A stretch of DNA of 64,000 nt from Pyxicephalus adspersus (GCF_032062135.1 NC_092868.1:51111053-51175052), one strand, 5' to 3'. Positions 49,119 to 60,349 are shown, counted from the first letter of the stretch. The notes: generated from the sequence alone by a model not told the origin. Program-made: numbers and translations.

Positions 49119-49389
49119 TAAGCCCGGTTCAAACTGAGGTTAGCCTATGGCAATGAGCCTGATGTGTACAAAGACAACCAATGTTGTCCTACCTGCTCTG
49201 TACCCTAACAGCAATGTAAATATCAGACAGGGTACACAGCAGCCAGCACTCCCATTGCCTTGTGATTGCCAAGGGCTGTCTATCTGGATAATAGAACCCT
49301 TCTCACTTAAAAAACAAGGACAAGGTTCTAAACAAGTGTATTTAGGAACCAATGGCACTCAGTTTTTAGTAATAGTCTGAACCTGATTT
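49119..49389. mobile_element. MITE with TAAG-CNNGGTTCA-type ends (copy 1)
   Basis: Left end TAAGCCCGGTTCAAAC, right end GTCTGAACCTGATT, whose reverse complement AATCAGGTTCAGAC pairs with the left end. Both strands are open through the middle, a common by-product of such inserts. About 270 bp, no transposase. The ends are related to those of the 50.6 kb element. Superfamily not assigned. Confidence 0.58.
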
Positions 49390-50605
49390 CTTCAACTTAT
49401 CTTCATACAGCTCCGATTGAGCTCTCACAGTTTCTCAGATTCTGTTTCATACTTGTACAGTGTATTGCAATGCTTTGGTAATTCAAGAATTAGAACAGGT
49501 AGATTTTTTTTAATATTAGTAATTATTCTCTTTTATAAATCTTATGTATTTAAAAACTTTCAATGAACTTTGTGTTGTCTTCCAAACTTTGTTTCACACT
49601 TTCAAAGTGTAACAGAAACATTTGGCCATTGAAAAGAACATTAGTAAGTTGCAGTTCTGCTCAGTTTCACGCAGAGCCTGAGGGACGCCGCGCTCAGAAA
49701 TCTTTAGTGAGGTGCTCCATCTTGTGGAGAGTGCCGCACAGTTCTTTATGTAGATATGAGAGGAGCACACAGTGTTCTGTCTTACAATGATCATTTCTGC
49801 AAATTATTTATCTGCCTAACATGCAGATGTTTGATTTTTGCTTCTGAGGTCCTGTTAGAAGATTTGTTGCATTTACAAAACACATTTGCCACTTGGATTT
49901 GCCAATAGAGTTGCATTCTTCCTATACCTGGGTTTACTATTCATTCAAGAGAATTCAAGTATCGCTAACAGTAGCCGTATTTATAACATGCCATATACAT
50001 TTGCTGACAGCGATTCCTTTAAATATTAGCCATTGAACTGCTAATTGTATCAGAGATTTAGCACTGGTTACTACAGAGGCCCTCCGCACAGCCCCCCAAT
50101 TCATTAACTAAGTTTACAACTATCTCATATTGAAAGTGTTCAAATAAATCTCCTGAAGAAATCAAATCAAAAAGCATATACTTAATTACTTGATGTCTGG
50201 AAATGCAAGCATCACTTTCAATGCAGCTGAATTTGGTATGCAAGATTTATTATTCTCCATTTCTGCCAATAGGGTGGCTACATTGCTTTGCAGAATCCCC
50301 CAGGAGACTCAATGTAGCCTCCCTTGTGTGAGAACTTCTTCCTGCTCTATGCACTGATATAGACACCCAGCATCAAAGACTCATTCCCAAGCCATTCCCC
50401 AACTCCAGTGATTGACAGTGTGGCCACCAAAACCCAAGGAACCCATCTGCTGAAGCTTCAAAATGCTGCACAGGATCATGGAACATGTACTGAGCTCTAC
50501 AAAGGGGAATTTGTGGAAGTGGCACCAAAAAGCACAAAGCAAAATGCTTTAGAGTTGCAGGAAAAAAATCATAGCAAAGTATGTTTAATAAATTTACCAA
50601 ACAAA
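49390..50605. other. Non-coding block with a CTCF-like site
   Basis: Mostly unassigned. The stretch 49660-49800 is CpG-richer (GGGACGCCGCGCTC) and contains the minus-strand CTCF-like site noted separately. Confidence 0.4.
49713..49727 (-). promoter_or_regulatory. CTCF-like motif
   Basis: The minus strand reads CCACAAGATGGAGCA, a good match to the CTCF core with A for C near the end. It sits in a small CpG-richer island (GACGCCGCGCTC just left). Confidence 0.33.
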
Positions 50606-50608
50606 CAA

Positions 50609-50844
50609 TAAGGCAAGATTCACCTTGAGATTGAGTGATCCCGCACAGCTCCCCACAGCTGGCAACTTAAGGAACCAGCATCTGCACATTTGACAGCTGG
50701 TGGCAGTGAGCGATAAGAGTACTGCTCACTGCTGCCCCTATTCATTCCCCATGAAGCTGTAGTGCCCCCCAAAAGGCAGCAGTTGCTGGTATGAGAAAGC
50801 AGTTAAAGCACCACATTCTCACCGCCATTGTGAACTTGGTCTTA
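50609..50844. mobile_element. MITE with TAAG-C-AAGNTTCAC ends (copy 2)
   Basis: Left end TAAGGCAAGATTCAC, right end GTGAACTTGGTCTTA (reverse complement TAAGACCAAGTTCAC). The two pair over about 15 bp with two differences and a one-base gap. Inside are CTGCTCACTGCTGCCCC, ATTCATTCCCCATGAAGC and GGCAGCAGTTGCTGG, blocks I recall from ranid dispersed repeats. 236 bp, non-autonomous. Confidence 0.65.
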
Positions 50845-51765
50845 CTAATCTCTAAATTTTGGCTTTAACAAAATGAATAAGGAATTGTAAAAATTTTAAC
50901 CCTGAACATCCGTGGGTGGGTTTGCTGGGTCCCACTTTTGCTCTCTCCTAAGATCTTAAAGTCCAGTCATGTAGCTGTATTATTTTTTGTGATACAAAGG
51001 ACTTTTATTGTTTTACTGAAAAGGTAAATATGGATTGGTGTACTTAAATCAAAGTTAAAAAATTCAAGAAATAGTTGTGTTTTCTTTTGTATTTCACACA
51101 GAAAAGACTTTGTTGAGCTGCTTTGAGGAAGTTTGGGTGCCGCAGAAATCATTCTGGAGAAACTCTAAAACTTCAGGAGCTGTAGAAGTACAACTCCTAC
51201 TCTGCTAAAAAGAAAGCAATCCCCTCTGGAGAAACTTTAAATATTGCAAGAATGTTGGCAATCCTTTATTATAGATGCATACATTTCACTTTTGCAAAAA
51301 ATGTGTATTTTGTTTGTCATTTTTCAAACTGTAATTGGGAAGGCCTTTCTTTATTATGATCTCCTGAGGGATCTATGGGCCATTTCAAAACCACAGTGAG
51401 CCGCAGTGTTCTGCCGGGTCTCGACTGCAGTCCCAGCTACCCAAAAGAACTACTAGTCAAGTGCACAGGAGTGGCATTTTTTGGATGCAGCTGCTGTAGC
51501 TTGCAGTTTGGTTACCAAAAGCGACATGTTGCTTTTGGCTGGGAATTTGTACCACAGCTTTGTGCAAATCTGGTTACCCATGAAGTCACTTCAGGTTACA
51601 CAGCATGAGTTTATGGTGGACCCAATAGCAATAAAAGCCACACTGACATGTTTAAACCTTCTAAGCCCATCTACGGCTAATAGTTAATAGTGTTGAGTTA
51701 AGCTTGAAATCTGCAATAATGCTAGGTATACCAGTACCTTTATTTCTTTATCCCCCCATTATTGT
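50845..51765. other. Non-coding; possible unclassified repeat at 51365-51670
   Basis: The segment from GGGCCATTTCAAAACC to ACAGCATGAG is more GC-rich, open in several frames and repeat-like (TTGGTTACCAAAAGCGACAT), but no second copy is present to confirm it. Confidence 0.3.
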
Positions 51766-51769
51766 CAGA

Positions 51770-52200
51770 AAGTCACAGAAATATTAAGAAGCAACATTTA
51801 TTTAAACACGACCTTGGATGGCTGTAAAACGCAGTCCTCTCTTTACTGCCTCCAAAGTTACTCTTTCCATTCATTATGGTTGCAAATAATCCAGTAATAC
51901 AAGAAAAAGTGAAATGGCAAACAAATGTACTGCGTCCAAATTCGGCAGAATTCATCACAAAAATACAATTATGTAAGTGTATAGTTTTATGAACGTGTCT
52001 CCGGTAATTTGTTTACCGCCCCTAATTTATCATTTGCCTATTTTCCCTAATTAAATTCTACCCTGCAAAATTGAATCTGGTCTCATCGGTATGCTCTGCT
52101 CACTGACGGGAGAGATCAATCTTTTCTACTTGTCTTTGCTGTGAATCCGTGTCCTAGTTTTCAGGTCTCTCCTTTGTAAAGTGCCACTTTTCCCGCCTGC
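51770..52200. promoter_or_regulatory. Candidate conserved non-coding element
   Basis: Complex sequence with CpGs and ATTA cores: AACACGACCTTGG, GTAAAACGCAGTCC, TACTGCGTCCAAATTCGG, GAACGTGTCTCCGG, TTTACCGCCCCTAATTTATC, TTTCCCTAATTAAATTC, GGTCTCATCGG, TTTTCCCGCC. Frames are short and unrecognised. Confidence 0.35.
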
Positions 52201-54245
52201 ACTTCAAAGATTTTAGGCTGTATGCCAGTTTGTGTGTTACATTTACACACATGTGTTACCGAACCTTACAGAAAAGTACTGCGAGGCATGAAAGTATGTT
52301 TTAAATTGCACCGTAATACACCTAGTCAGCACATGACAATGCACCACAGGTGCACATGTGTTACCTCTTTGCATCATGGTGCGTTGTGGTGAAAGGTTGC
52401 CTTCATAACTATGCCTCAGTAGATATAAATTACCTGTTTGGTACCTGTTACCACAAGGCAAGTTATTTGCAGCATTTGAAGCAGTGCATTCACCAGAGAA
52501 CTAGGCTTTGTGGGGCATTTTCTCCCTTCATTAATACCAAATAGACATTTTGAAATGTTGACCCTCATTGGAGACCCTACAGCATTCAAACACAGAGATC
52601 CAAAGTCAGTGGCACACACTGGGCCCCGGGTATCTACCTAACCTACGCTTTTCTAGACTTGTGATCACATCACTTGGCACAGGTAAGCCTTCCAGCAACA
52701 ACCTCTTTTGGGTCTCTAAGATGTCATGTGACCAAAAGGAGAGCGCTGGAAATGAAGCTGAAGCTGGAGGGTATGAAATGGTGTTTTACTATCCTCTGTC
52801 TTAGAGTTCCATGTCCATCAATAATAGTGGCACCATTACACATGTTAAATGAACATGAGCACTTTTTCAGCTCTGTTTGTTTTCAATGCATTGGCAGCCC
52901 ATTTAAATTTACTGGTTGACCTTAATGCATAAACTGCCACACAATGCACTGCAATGGACTTGAAAAAGGTAAAGAGAACTAAAAGTTGTTGCTGCCTTAC
53001 ATTCAAGAAACATGTTAAAGTGTGTGCAGCAGGAAATTGCAATTCTAAGCTGACCCCAAAGGTGTAATGAAGGCAAAAAAGCACTCAATATCCAAGTTGC
53101 TCTGGATCAATGATCCTGTTTGAAATAGTTGCTTTACTTATGTTTTTTTTATTGTTTACATAGCCCTTGGCACCTGTCCATCTCTGAGCTCTCATGTAAG
53201 CCTTCACCTAACCTTCATTGACCTTCTACACTTCACCAAACCTTCACTAATATCCAACTAGCTAGCTTACCAAGCATTCATTTTGGCTCTTAACAAAAAA
53301 ATTGCTGCCACCTTTGCGTCTGGTGAATACATCAGCTCCGTCTTGACATCTTTGCTGATTCTTCAGGAAATGTTTCTGAATTTAGTAATTTTATTGGCAG
53401 CAATAATTCATTACTGAAATATGTTTTTCTCAAGCTGTGTGCCCAACTGGGATTTGTAAAGCCCACAGCCAGCCAAAGATTCTTCCTAATCTTGTATAGA
53501 GTGGGGAAGTTACTTTACGTCATCCCCAAAGTGATATTAATTTACAGATTTTAAAATTTCATGTTTTTATTTCTGAATCTAAACAGTGTAGTCTTTATGT
53601 ACTATCCTATATATCCCATATATGGCAAATGGTGGTCACAATATAGACTTTCAAGTTACAATGGAAGCCATCCCACCAAGGTCCAATCTGGTATAATCTA
53701 TTTTTGGGTGCACAAAGCATGAATACTGAATGGAAGAATAAATTCTGTATAAATGCTTTCAGAAAGGAGTCCATTCAGTCCCTAAACTGCCATGTATGTA
53801 ATCACTATGGAACGCTAGTAGATATTTTCGGTACTGCTGGCTTCCATTGTAAATTGAAAGTTTATATGGTGCCACCATTTGCTGTGCTCTATATGATGCT
53901 AGCATTTGCAGATTTTGATTGCTGTCTATTTCTTCTCATTTCCTGTTGCAGTGACAACAATGAAATATTGAATATGTTTCGAACACTCTTTCTAGTAGCC
54001 TTCTCACTTCTTATCTAAGCTTAGTTATCTACAAAAAAAATGCAAGTATGTATGCATTAAAATCCATTATATCGTTTTCATATTCAGCTAGTAAAAGTAC
54101 CCACATTTGAATTGACTCTAGCTCCTTGTAATCTGTTCTATGGTTAAATACAGACTGCAGGAGGGAGGGACAGCACCAGGAGCCAATCAGGTGTGGAATA
54201 CATGCACATGGGCTGCCAAATATAAAATGTGCTGTTAGGAGAGAG
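52201..54245. other. Non-coding; possible old repeat at 52240-52420
   Basis: ACACATGTGTTACC at 52247 recurs as GCACATGTGTTACC at 52352, in a stretch resembling anuran dispersed repeats rich in ACATGTG and GCAC. A similar motif run occurs at 38105-38155. The rest is unassigned AT-rich DNA. Confidence 0.35.
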
Positions 54246-54249
54246 AAAG

Positions 54250-54340
54250 AGGAGCAAAGGGATAGGCTCATCCATCTGCGGCTCCCATTCACCATCCAGT
54301 CACAGGTTAGGGGTGGGGAGGTGACCAACCTGTACTGCTG
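54250..54340 (+). repeat. Unclassified repeat family S, copy 1
   Basis: GGAGCAAAGGGATAGGCTC, CATCCATCTGCGGCTCC, CATCCAGTCACAGGTTAGG, GGTGGGGAGGTGACC. The blocks recur in the same order at 55187-55269 with about 75-80 percent identity by eye. Confidence 0.55.
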
Positions 54341-55185
54341 AACAGCAAAGAGGTCACTCATTAAAAATACCATTTACTTAACTCACACAGAGTCATATCA
54401 TGTGTGGATTTAGCTGTTAGGCTGGAGCTCTGGTTTCATCAAAAAAAGAAAAATTGGTCATAATTATGATTTCACTGTGCAGAAAAAAACAGCTTTACAT
54501 ATTCTATTTGTTTACTTAAGAGTGAAGGAACAGTCTGATATTATTTATTCAAATTCCTTTTAGACTCTAAAGACAGTATATGAAGCACATTTTGTAATTA
54601 TCATGGTTCCCAGCCTGGTGTTTGTAAATTTTATGTACTGAATATGTATAATTTATTACCGGGTGTTGTGTCGAAAATTGCCTATGTGCACAATCCTCTA
54701 TTATTATTGTCATTTATTTATAAGAGGCCAATATATTCCTCCAAGCAATGGAGCAGGGAGGATGGCCGTAAAATATCCCGATTAACATAGCCTCCTGGAG
54801 CTGGAAAAACGCCCCGCTGTACACGTCTCCTGGTCTACCTTATAGGGATCATCCACTAGAACTAGTTATCCTGCTATGTGGCTAAGCTTTGTGCTGTAGT
54901 AGGTATATTGAGAGCGGCTCACTTGTTTTGCTGTAAACCAAGCTAAGAATATGGGACATTCAGCAGAATAGCCATACAGAGAGGTTTCATTGGATGGGAA
55001 TCATGAGTAAGAACCTAAAATAACGGGCCCATAGCAATGCAGCCCCTATGTGGTGGTTGTTTAGAAACAGACAGAGCAACCATCCTGAGCCACTAAGAAG
55101 TCCAGGTCCACAAGTATGTTGTATATAATATGACAGAACAATTGAAGTCAATTTTAATAAATTAAAATGTAAATACAGGAGGATA
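54341..55185. other. Non-coding, nothing recognised
   Basis: AT-rich DNA. The stretch 54740-54830 has a few CpGs (TATCCCGATTAAC, ACGCCCCGCTG). Confidence 0.4.
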
Positions 55186-55186
55186 G

Positions 55187-55269
55187 AGAGCAAAGAGATG
55201 AGCTCATCAGTCTATTGCATCTCCTTTACTGCCCAATCACAGACTGGTGGAGGGACGAGACTTGTAGGT
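55187..55269 (+). repeat. Unclassified repeat family S, copy 2
   Basis: AGAGCAAAGAGATGAGCTC, CATCAGTCTATTGCATCTCC, GCCCAATCACAGACTGG, GGAGGGACGAGACTTGTAGG. Same block order as the 54.25 kb copy, 0.94 kb to its left and in the same orientation. Confidence 0.55.
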
Positions 55270-56125
55270 GTTACAAAATTTCAACAAAGAAAATCAGGCC
55301 TCCTGCCCTGCCAGACAGGGATGGGGGTTATTAGGCTTTGTAAATTTCAAACTGTATAATCAAAAAATAAAATTCTTGCACTTGGAAAACAGCTTTCCTA
55401 TATGCAATTCATGTATGCATTTGGCTGTTTGCAAACACTGTGGTTATAAATAAAAATATAGACTCACTAAAAATATTCCATGCTTACTATTTAAAAGCCC
55501 ATTTGCATTTTATCTGGGAATCTAATGTATTTGCAGTTGTAAACATGATAATGTATAACCCAAATCTCAGCCCTTTGCCCAAAAGATTAATTTTCTGCTT
55601 GTCCTATATGCCCAAAGTCAAAATACAGGCATCCCCTGCAATAGACTTTCTGTATGTTACTGTTTAATTGAAAGTTTTTTTTCAGACAGCAACATTTCAA
55701 GCATCTTTGTCAGAAACTTTGTACTTAGAAACTTTAGGATGGATGGCAATACTTTTTTTTATGCACCAATACACACCGTGCTGAATTGAAAATGTTTCAA
55801 TGTGCTACTTTACCTGAATGCTTTATCTTAAAAGCAATAGAGAAAAAAAAACACTCAAAAAAACACTCAAACGCTCGTTCCTCACTTTGATTTGCCAAAA
55901 TAATTTGGATCACGTACTGTCACGTTGTATTATCAATGATAAAAGGAGATGGGGTTTTCTTTAACTTGTTGTGACTGGTGAGCATTAAACATCTTGTAAT
56001 GAATTGTGATAGGATGACTTTAAATATGGGATCTTATGAACTTTCCAGCTTGAGACATATTGCACATGTGAAAAAATGTGACCGATGCATGGTAATAGGA
56101 AAGTGCATTGCTGTAGCTGAGAGGG
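55270..56125. other. Non-coding, nothing recognised
   Basis: AT-rich DNA with an AAACACTCAAAA direct repeat near 55849-55870. Confidence 0.4.
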
Positions 56126-56129
56126 AGAA

Positions 56130-56433
56130 AGAGATGGATATATAGACATGGTATAGATATATACTGTATGGATAGATATGGGATGAATACATGTGGAATG
56201 GATAGATTCATATGGGATGGATAAATAGATATAGGATTGATAAATATGGGATAGATAGATAGATAGAAAACAATTGATAGACATGGCATAGATATATAGA
56301 CATGGTATAGACAGATACTGGATGGATAGATATGGGATGGATAGATGTGGAATTGATAAATACATATTGAATGGATATACAGATAAAGGCTTGATAGATA
56401 TGACATTGATAGATATGGGTTTGATAAATATGG

Positions 56434-56482
<49 letters not shown>
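56130..56482. repeat. Degenerate GATA-derived minisatellite plus (GATA)n
   Basis: About 300 bp of variants of GGATAGATATGGGAT with a loose 14-17 bp period, followed by a clean (GATA)n block at 56432-56482. The array looks like an old GATA expansion that degenerated into a longer unit. Open minus-strand frames rich in Ile, Tyr and Ser are artefacts. Confidence 0.92.
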
Positions 56483-56639
56483 GAAGACAGTGTTACAGGC
56501 AGACTATCACTGTCAGTTTTTCTTGATATAACTAGAGTACCCCTTTGTAGAGATCATATTTCCTTGTATTTCTCCTTTTTCCCTGTATGCACTATTTCTG
56601 CTCGGACCATTGGTAGTCTATAACCATAGCTACGTCATT

Positions 56640-57080
56640 TGTCATCTGTCGCCCACCAAGACAATAGAAATATCTGTGGCTTTATAGGATTTGCCATTCA
56701 AGTGCCGGCATCCCCCGGCTCTTCTGTTCCTTTCGGAGAAAAAATTAAACAGTATCACCAAATTCCCAAGGCTTCCTCTCTACATTAATTGTAACATTTA
56801 TGTTATGTAATTACCCACCTTTATCTGTTACCAGAAATTACCCCTTACCCTTTTGCAATTTCCCATTTTGCAGCCCAGCACAGACAGGAAGAGTTTTTCC
56901 TATTAAAGACGTCGCCATCAATTTAAAAATATACATTTTACACGTTGGGCTAAATTCAGATCATATCTCGAGGGGAGACACGCCGCTTCTATCACCAAGG
57001 CAACCAAAGTGTTTTAAAGAGAAGATAGAGAAGCAAGCGTTGGAACTTAATTTGTACCTTGATTGCAGAATGTATTTGTT
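56640..57080. promoter_or_regulatory. Candidate conserved non-coding element
   Basis: Complex sequence: CTGTCGCCCACCAAG, AGTGCCGGCATCCCCCGG, TTTCGGAGAAAAAATTAAAC, TCTACATTAATTGTAAC, AAGACGTCGCCATCAATTT, ACACGTTGGGC, ATCTCGAGGGGAGACACGCC. Several homeodomain cores and retained CpGs, no protein domain. Confidence 0.38.
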
Positions 57081-57261
57081 GATGAAATACTGACGGGCAT
57101 ATTCCTGAAGGTAATATGAAAAAAGCATGGGTATTGGGGAAATCGGTTAACTCATAACAAGCAATTAGAATTTTAGTGTTTGTGAAGTTAATTTACAGAA
57201 GGGAAGGGTAAAAACCCCAAGAATTTTTGTCAGCCACATTCCCAAATTGGATATATCCCCT

Positions 57262-57905
57262 AATATTATTATTATTATTATTACTATTATTATTAATAAT
57301 AATAATAAACAGTATTTATAATAATAAACAGTATTTATATAGCGCCAATATATTACTCAAGGCTGTACACTAAATAGGGGTTGCAAATGACTGACAGATG
57401 CAGACAGTGACACAGGAGGAGGAGAGGACCCTGCCCCGAAGAGCTTACAATCTAGGAGATGGGGAAGTATCACACAATAGGAAGGGGGATTTGGAAGGAT
57501 AGATAAGTAGTGAGGGGTTTAAGAGATAGAAGAAGACGGGTAGGTGAGTTTGAAAAGATGGCTTTTGAGGGTTCTTTTAAAGGAGCAGAAAGTAGGAGCG
57601 AGCCAAATAGGACAAAAAGAGAATTCCAGAGAGTTGGGGCAGCCTTAGAAAGCTCTTGGAGCCATGCGTGTGAGGAGGTTATGAGTGAGGAAGTCATTAG
57701 TAGGTCATTCGAGGAGCGAAGAAAGCGGCTTGGGGAGTATTTTTCTATCAGTTGAGAAAAGTAAGTGGGGCAATTTGAAGGCAAAGCACAGGAGCTTGAA
57801 TTTGATGCTCATGTAAAATGGAAGCCAATGAAGAGAACTACAAAGAGAGGCAGCAGAAGAGGAGTGGTGAGAAGAATGGATAAGTCTGGCTGCAGCATTC
57901 CCTTT
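57262..57905 (-). mobile_element. 5'-truncated LINE (subtype A) with RT-ORF C-terminus
   Basis: The most informative mobile element here. On the plus strand: (ATT)n/(AAT)n tail, a perfectly duplicated 19-bp tail unit, the shared tail module, the type-A 3' UTR (GACAGATGCAGACAGTGAC, CGAAGAGCTTACAATC), then coding sequence. On the minus strand the C-terminal part of a non-LTR reverse-transcriptase ORF is readable: NAAARLI, LHWLPF and FKLLC in one frame, then after a small frameshifting deletion near 57780 CPTYFSQLIEKYSPSRFL, RSSNDLLMTSSLITSSHAW, AAPTLWNSL, ending at IPLPIV and a stop near 57472. This is typical of CR1/L2-type LINE C-termini. All upstream RT and endonuclease coding is lost by 5' truncation. 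Confidence 0.88.
57470..57784 (-). pseudogene. C-terminal fragment of LINE reverse-transcriptase ORF
   Basis: Open for 104 codons with no ATG at its upstream end (the frame opens at TTG). It carries the terminal IEKYSPSRFLRSS, SHAWLQ and AAPTLWNSL segments that follow the RT thumb region in CR1/L2-type LINEs. The preceding part lies in another frame up to about 57900. It lacks the catalytic FADD-type motif, so it encodes no enzyme. Confidence 0.85.
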
Positions 57906-58675
57906 TCATCCTGTCCTTGTGGTGCACCAGGTAATCGGAATTTCCAGTGTAGAGAGTTGTTGTAGGAACAGGTGTCCCTATTGGAGGATTTTTTATATTT
58001 CTTCTGGTGACAACACCCAAGAGCTCTTAATGGTCATCTAAAAAAGGCCTAAAAAACAAGGATCCTTATTGGTTGCTAGTTTCCCTGCTGGCGCATTCAT
58101 CAACTATAAGCTTCACTGAGAATCACCATCATCAATAATTTGTAGGAAACAATTGTCTAAGACATTCTTTGTTCCCCTTGCAACCAATTAAATGCCCTTT
58201 TTTATGCTCCCATTCTGCGCTTTGATAATAAAATTGCAGCAGCTGATTGGTTTGTTCTGACAACAGATGAAGACTTTTCACTGACGCACACCAATAACTT
58301 GTTTTTGTTGTGAAGTCTTTGGCACAATATTATATTAAAATGTTGACACCATCACCATAAGGGTTAAAACTGTCTTCCATTTTTGTGGGGCTATAAAGGC
58401 ATTTATTCTCTATGAGAGGTGATCCATATGTATCTCTGCTACACCTTTTACTGATAGGAGGGTTTTCTCCACACAGGCATGTTGAAATAGACTCTGGAGA
58501 TCTGCAGGTGTCCTACACCGTTTAATATTGCATGGAACGCAGCATGACGTCTTGCTGACAAAAGCGCTATTGTTCCTAGCACCAGTCTGTCGGCATCGAT
58601 CAGCCACTAGACCTTTGTTCACTGTCGCCAAAAATGTGTTTGGCCCCAAACGAACCAATCTGACCGTCTGACTTT
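57906..58675. other. Non-coding, nothing recognised
   Basis: AT-rich DNA. 58410-58660 is somewhat more complex (GGCATCGATCAGCC, CACTGTCGCC) but unassigned. Confidence 0.4.
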
Positions 58676-58679
58676 AATA

Positions 58680-58870
58680 AGTTGGCATTTTGATTCCATG
58701 GCATGATTAATAAAATAACACATGTCACATTATCAAAGAGAATTCAAAGGAATTAATCTGCACATTTCCAAACAAAACGATCTGTCAGTGTCTATTGTCG
58801 GAAGTGAAGAAGATAGAAAATAAAAACGTGTTTTTGCTTACACCTTCTGCTTAGAAGCACTAAATACCAA
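58680..58870. promoter_or_regulatory. Candidate conserved AT-rich element
   Basis: CATGGCATGATTAATAAAAT, AAGGAATTAATCTGC, AAAACGATCTGTCAGTG and ATTGTCGGAAGTGAAG. It has two ATTAAT cores, a TGTCAG MEIS-type site and an ETS-like CGGAAGT. Confidence 0.3.
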
Positions 58871-59295
58871 AGATGTTGGAGTTATTTTATTTATGTGTTT
58901 TTCACTTCAGCTATATTTTATTGTTGCGGTTTGCAGTTCTTGGTAAAGTTTGGACACAATAAACCTAATTTGTAGCTTTTGTGTTACACCACCAAAATTG
59001 GTGTCTGATGCTGACTTCATATGCACCATAGCCCCATTTTTTTTTTTTGCCCCACCAGTGAAAGAGTCTTTTTGGCCAGCAGAGGAACCTCTATTGCATT
59101 GTTGGTGACAAAGTCCTAAGTCATAGTGAAAGCTGAATCCCCTGCATAGTATTGTACTGTAGTAAATTGCTTGTGATGCAATTGATGCATGATGCAATTA
59201 CAGACAACATTGGGTTTCAACTCATAGGTTCTAATATCCTCTAGAGTCATTAGAACAAATATTGATAGCTACTAAAAAACAGGAACTTGGCTTTG
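58871..59295. other. Non-coding, nothing recognised
   Basis: AT-rich DNA with a T11-type run at 59037. Confidence 0.4.
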
Positions 59296-59299
59296 CACC

Positions 59300-59481
59300 T
59301 TCCACCTTTAAATGTCTCTGGAAACCCCTGTCAATAATTACTATATCCACTGCTCACTATAGACAGGTAAAAAGATCTCTTGTCAGTAATTTAACAAATG
59401 AAACTCCCTATTGCTTAAGAAACCCCTAGAAATCCCCAGGTGAGCCCCGGAGTTCTACAAAGCTCTGGTTAAGAAAGACTG
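59300..59481 (-). mobile_element. hAT-like MITE family R, inverted copy
   Basis: On the minus strand: CAGTCTTTCTTAACCAG, GGGGATTTCTAGGGGTTTCT, TAAGCAATAGGGAG, then TTTCCAGAGACATTTAAAGG. The start (CAGTNTTTCTNAACCAG) is the hAT-like terminal repeat of the family, and the TTAAGCAAT block matches the TGAGCAATGAGCAG block at 47.3 kb. Confidence 0.58.
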
Positions 59482-59798
59482 TCCCAGTTGATAATGGTAT
59501 TTGCATATTAGGCCTCCTTGGGTGCTCTGGAAGATATCCAAAGTTCCTGTTATTGCACCAAAAACAGATCCTTCCCTGTAAAAATGGCATCCATTGCAGA
59601 AAAAGTATGATATCACAGGTTTGTAATAAATGGATCATCTTTATTCCCATGAAGGTGGATACCGCAGATAAAATGTCTCTGTCCATAGTGAGCAAGCGAT
59701 GGGCACACATTAATAAGTCATTTGCGATTCTGGATTCATGGCTTTGGGTTATGCACAGACATTTATTATGTCCTGCTTTGTGACATTGTGCTTTCTTG
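59482..59798. other. Non-coding, nothing recognised
   Basis: Both strands are open across parts of this stretch, but no repeat or protein family is recognised. Confidence 0.35.
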
Positions 59799-59799
59799 G

Positions 59800-60080
59800 C
59801 TTTTAAAAGCTGAAAAGTGATCTTCTCCGACTGAATTATTCCTCCAAATATGGAGTGTGACGAGCATTACTATGAAGATGGCTCGGTGTCAAGAAACGTC
59901 ACTCTTCATTTTGGCGGTGCGCCGAGTGTTCTGCATTCTACAGGCAAAGCCCACCTCGTTGTCGGAGAAGCTGGGACTTGCTTTGTATTCACTGCATCTC
60001 GATTTACCATGGCAGGGATCAAACTTGCCAGATTTGATGTTATAGAATTATAGCGACAACAGAAGACGGCACCGAGCATA
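59800..60080. promoter_or_regulatory. Candidate conserved non-coding element
   Basis: Complex sequence with retained CpGs: TCCGACTGAATTATTCC, GTGTGACGAGCATTAC, GAAACGTCACTC (CRE-like ACGTCA), TTGGCGGTGCGCCGAGTG, CGTTGTCGGAGAAGC, GACGGCACCGAGC. The two overlapping plus-strand frames (62 and 67 codons) match nothing known. Confidence 0.35.
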
Positions 60081-60163
60081 ACTAATTCAGTATCTTGTAA
60101 TAAGATACAGAAACTTAAAAAGAAAAAAAAGACTATTGGCTATGTCTGGACTATTGGGTAATA

Positions 60164-60167
<4 letters not shown>

Positions 60168-60226
<59 letters not shown>
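60168..60226. repeat. (AT)n microsatellite
   Basis: About 29 AT units without interruption. Confidence 0.95.
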
Positions 60227-60230
<4 letters not shown>

Positions 60231-60349
60231 GCAGTGACCTACTTCAAAACTCAAAGCATATCTAAACACAAAATATTTAATATATTGCAGTTTACCATTT
60301 TCTTTTTCCGGCTTTTTTCTGTTTCCATAAACTGGTATTAGGTTTCTTT

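Noticed and set aside
54029..54373. 114-codon minus-strand frame
   Set aside because: No domain, no splice or start context, and it overlaps repeat S.
55985..56406. Two minus-strand frames of about 126 codons, Ile/Tyr/Ser-rich
   Set aside because: Translated from the degenerate GATA minisatellite.
57510..57755. 81-codon plus-strand frame, Arg/Glu/Ser-rich
   Set aside because: Antisense shadow of the LINE RT-ORF fragment, which is the real coding strand.
59850..60053. 67-codon plus-strand frame as a possible exon
   Set aside because: No recognised domain, two overlapping frames equally open, and no convincing splice sites; treated as part of a candidate non-coding element.
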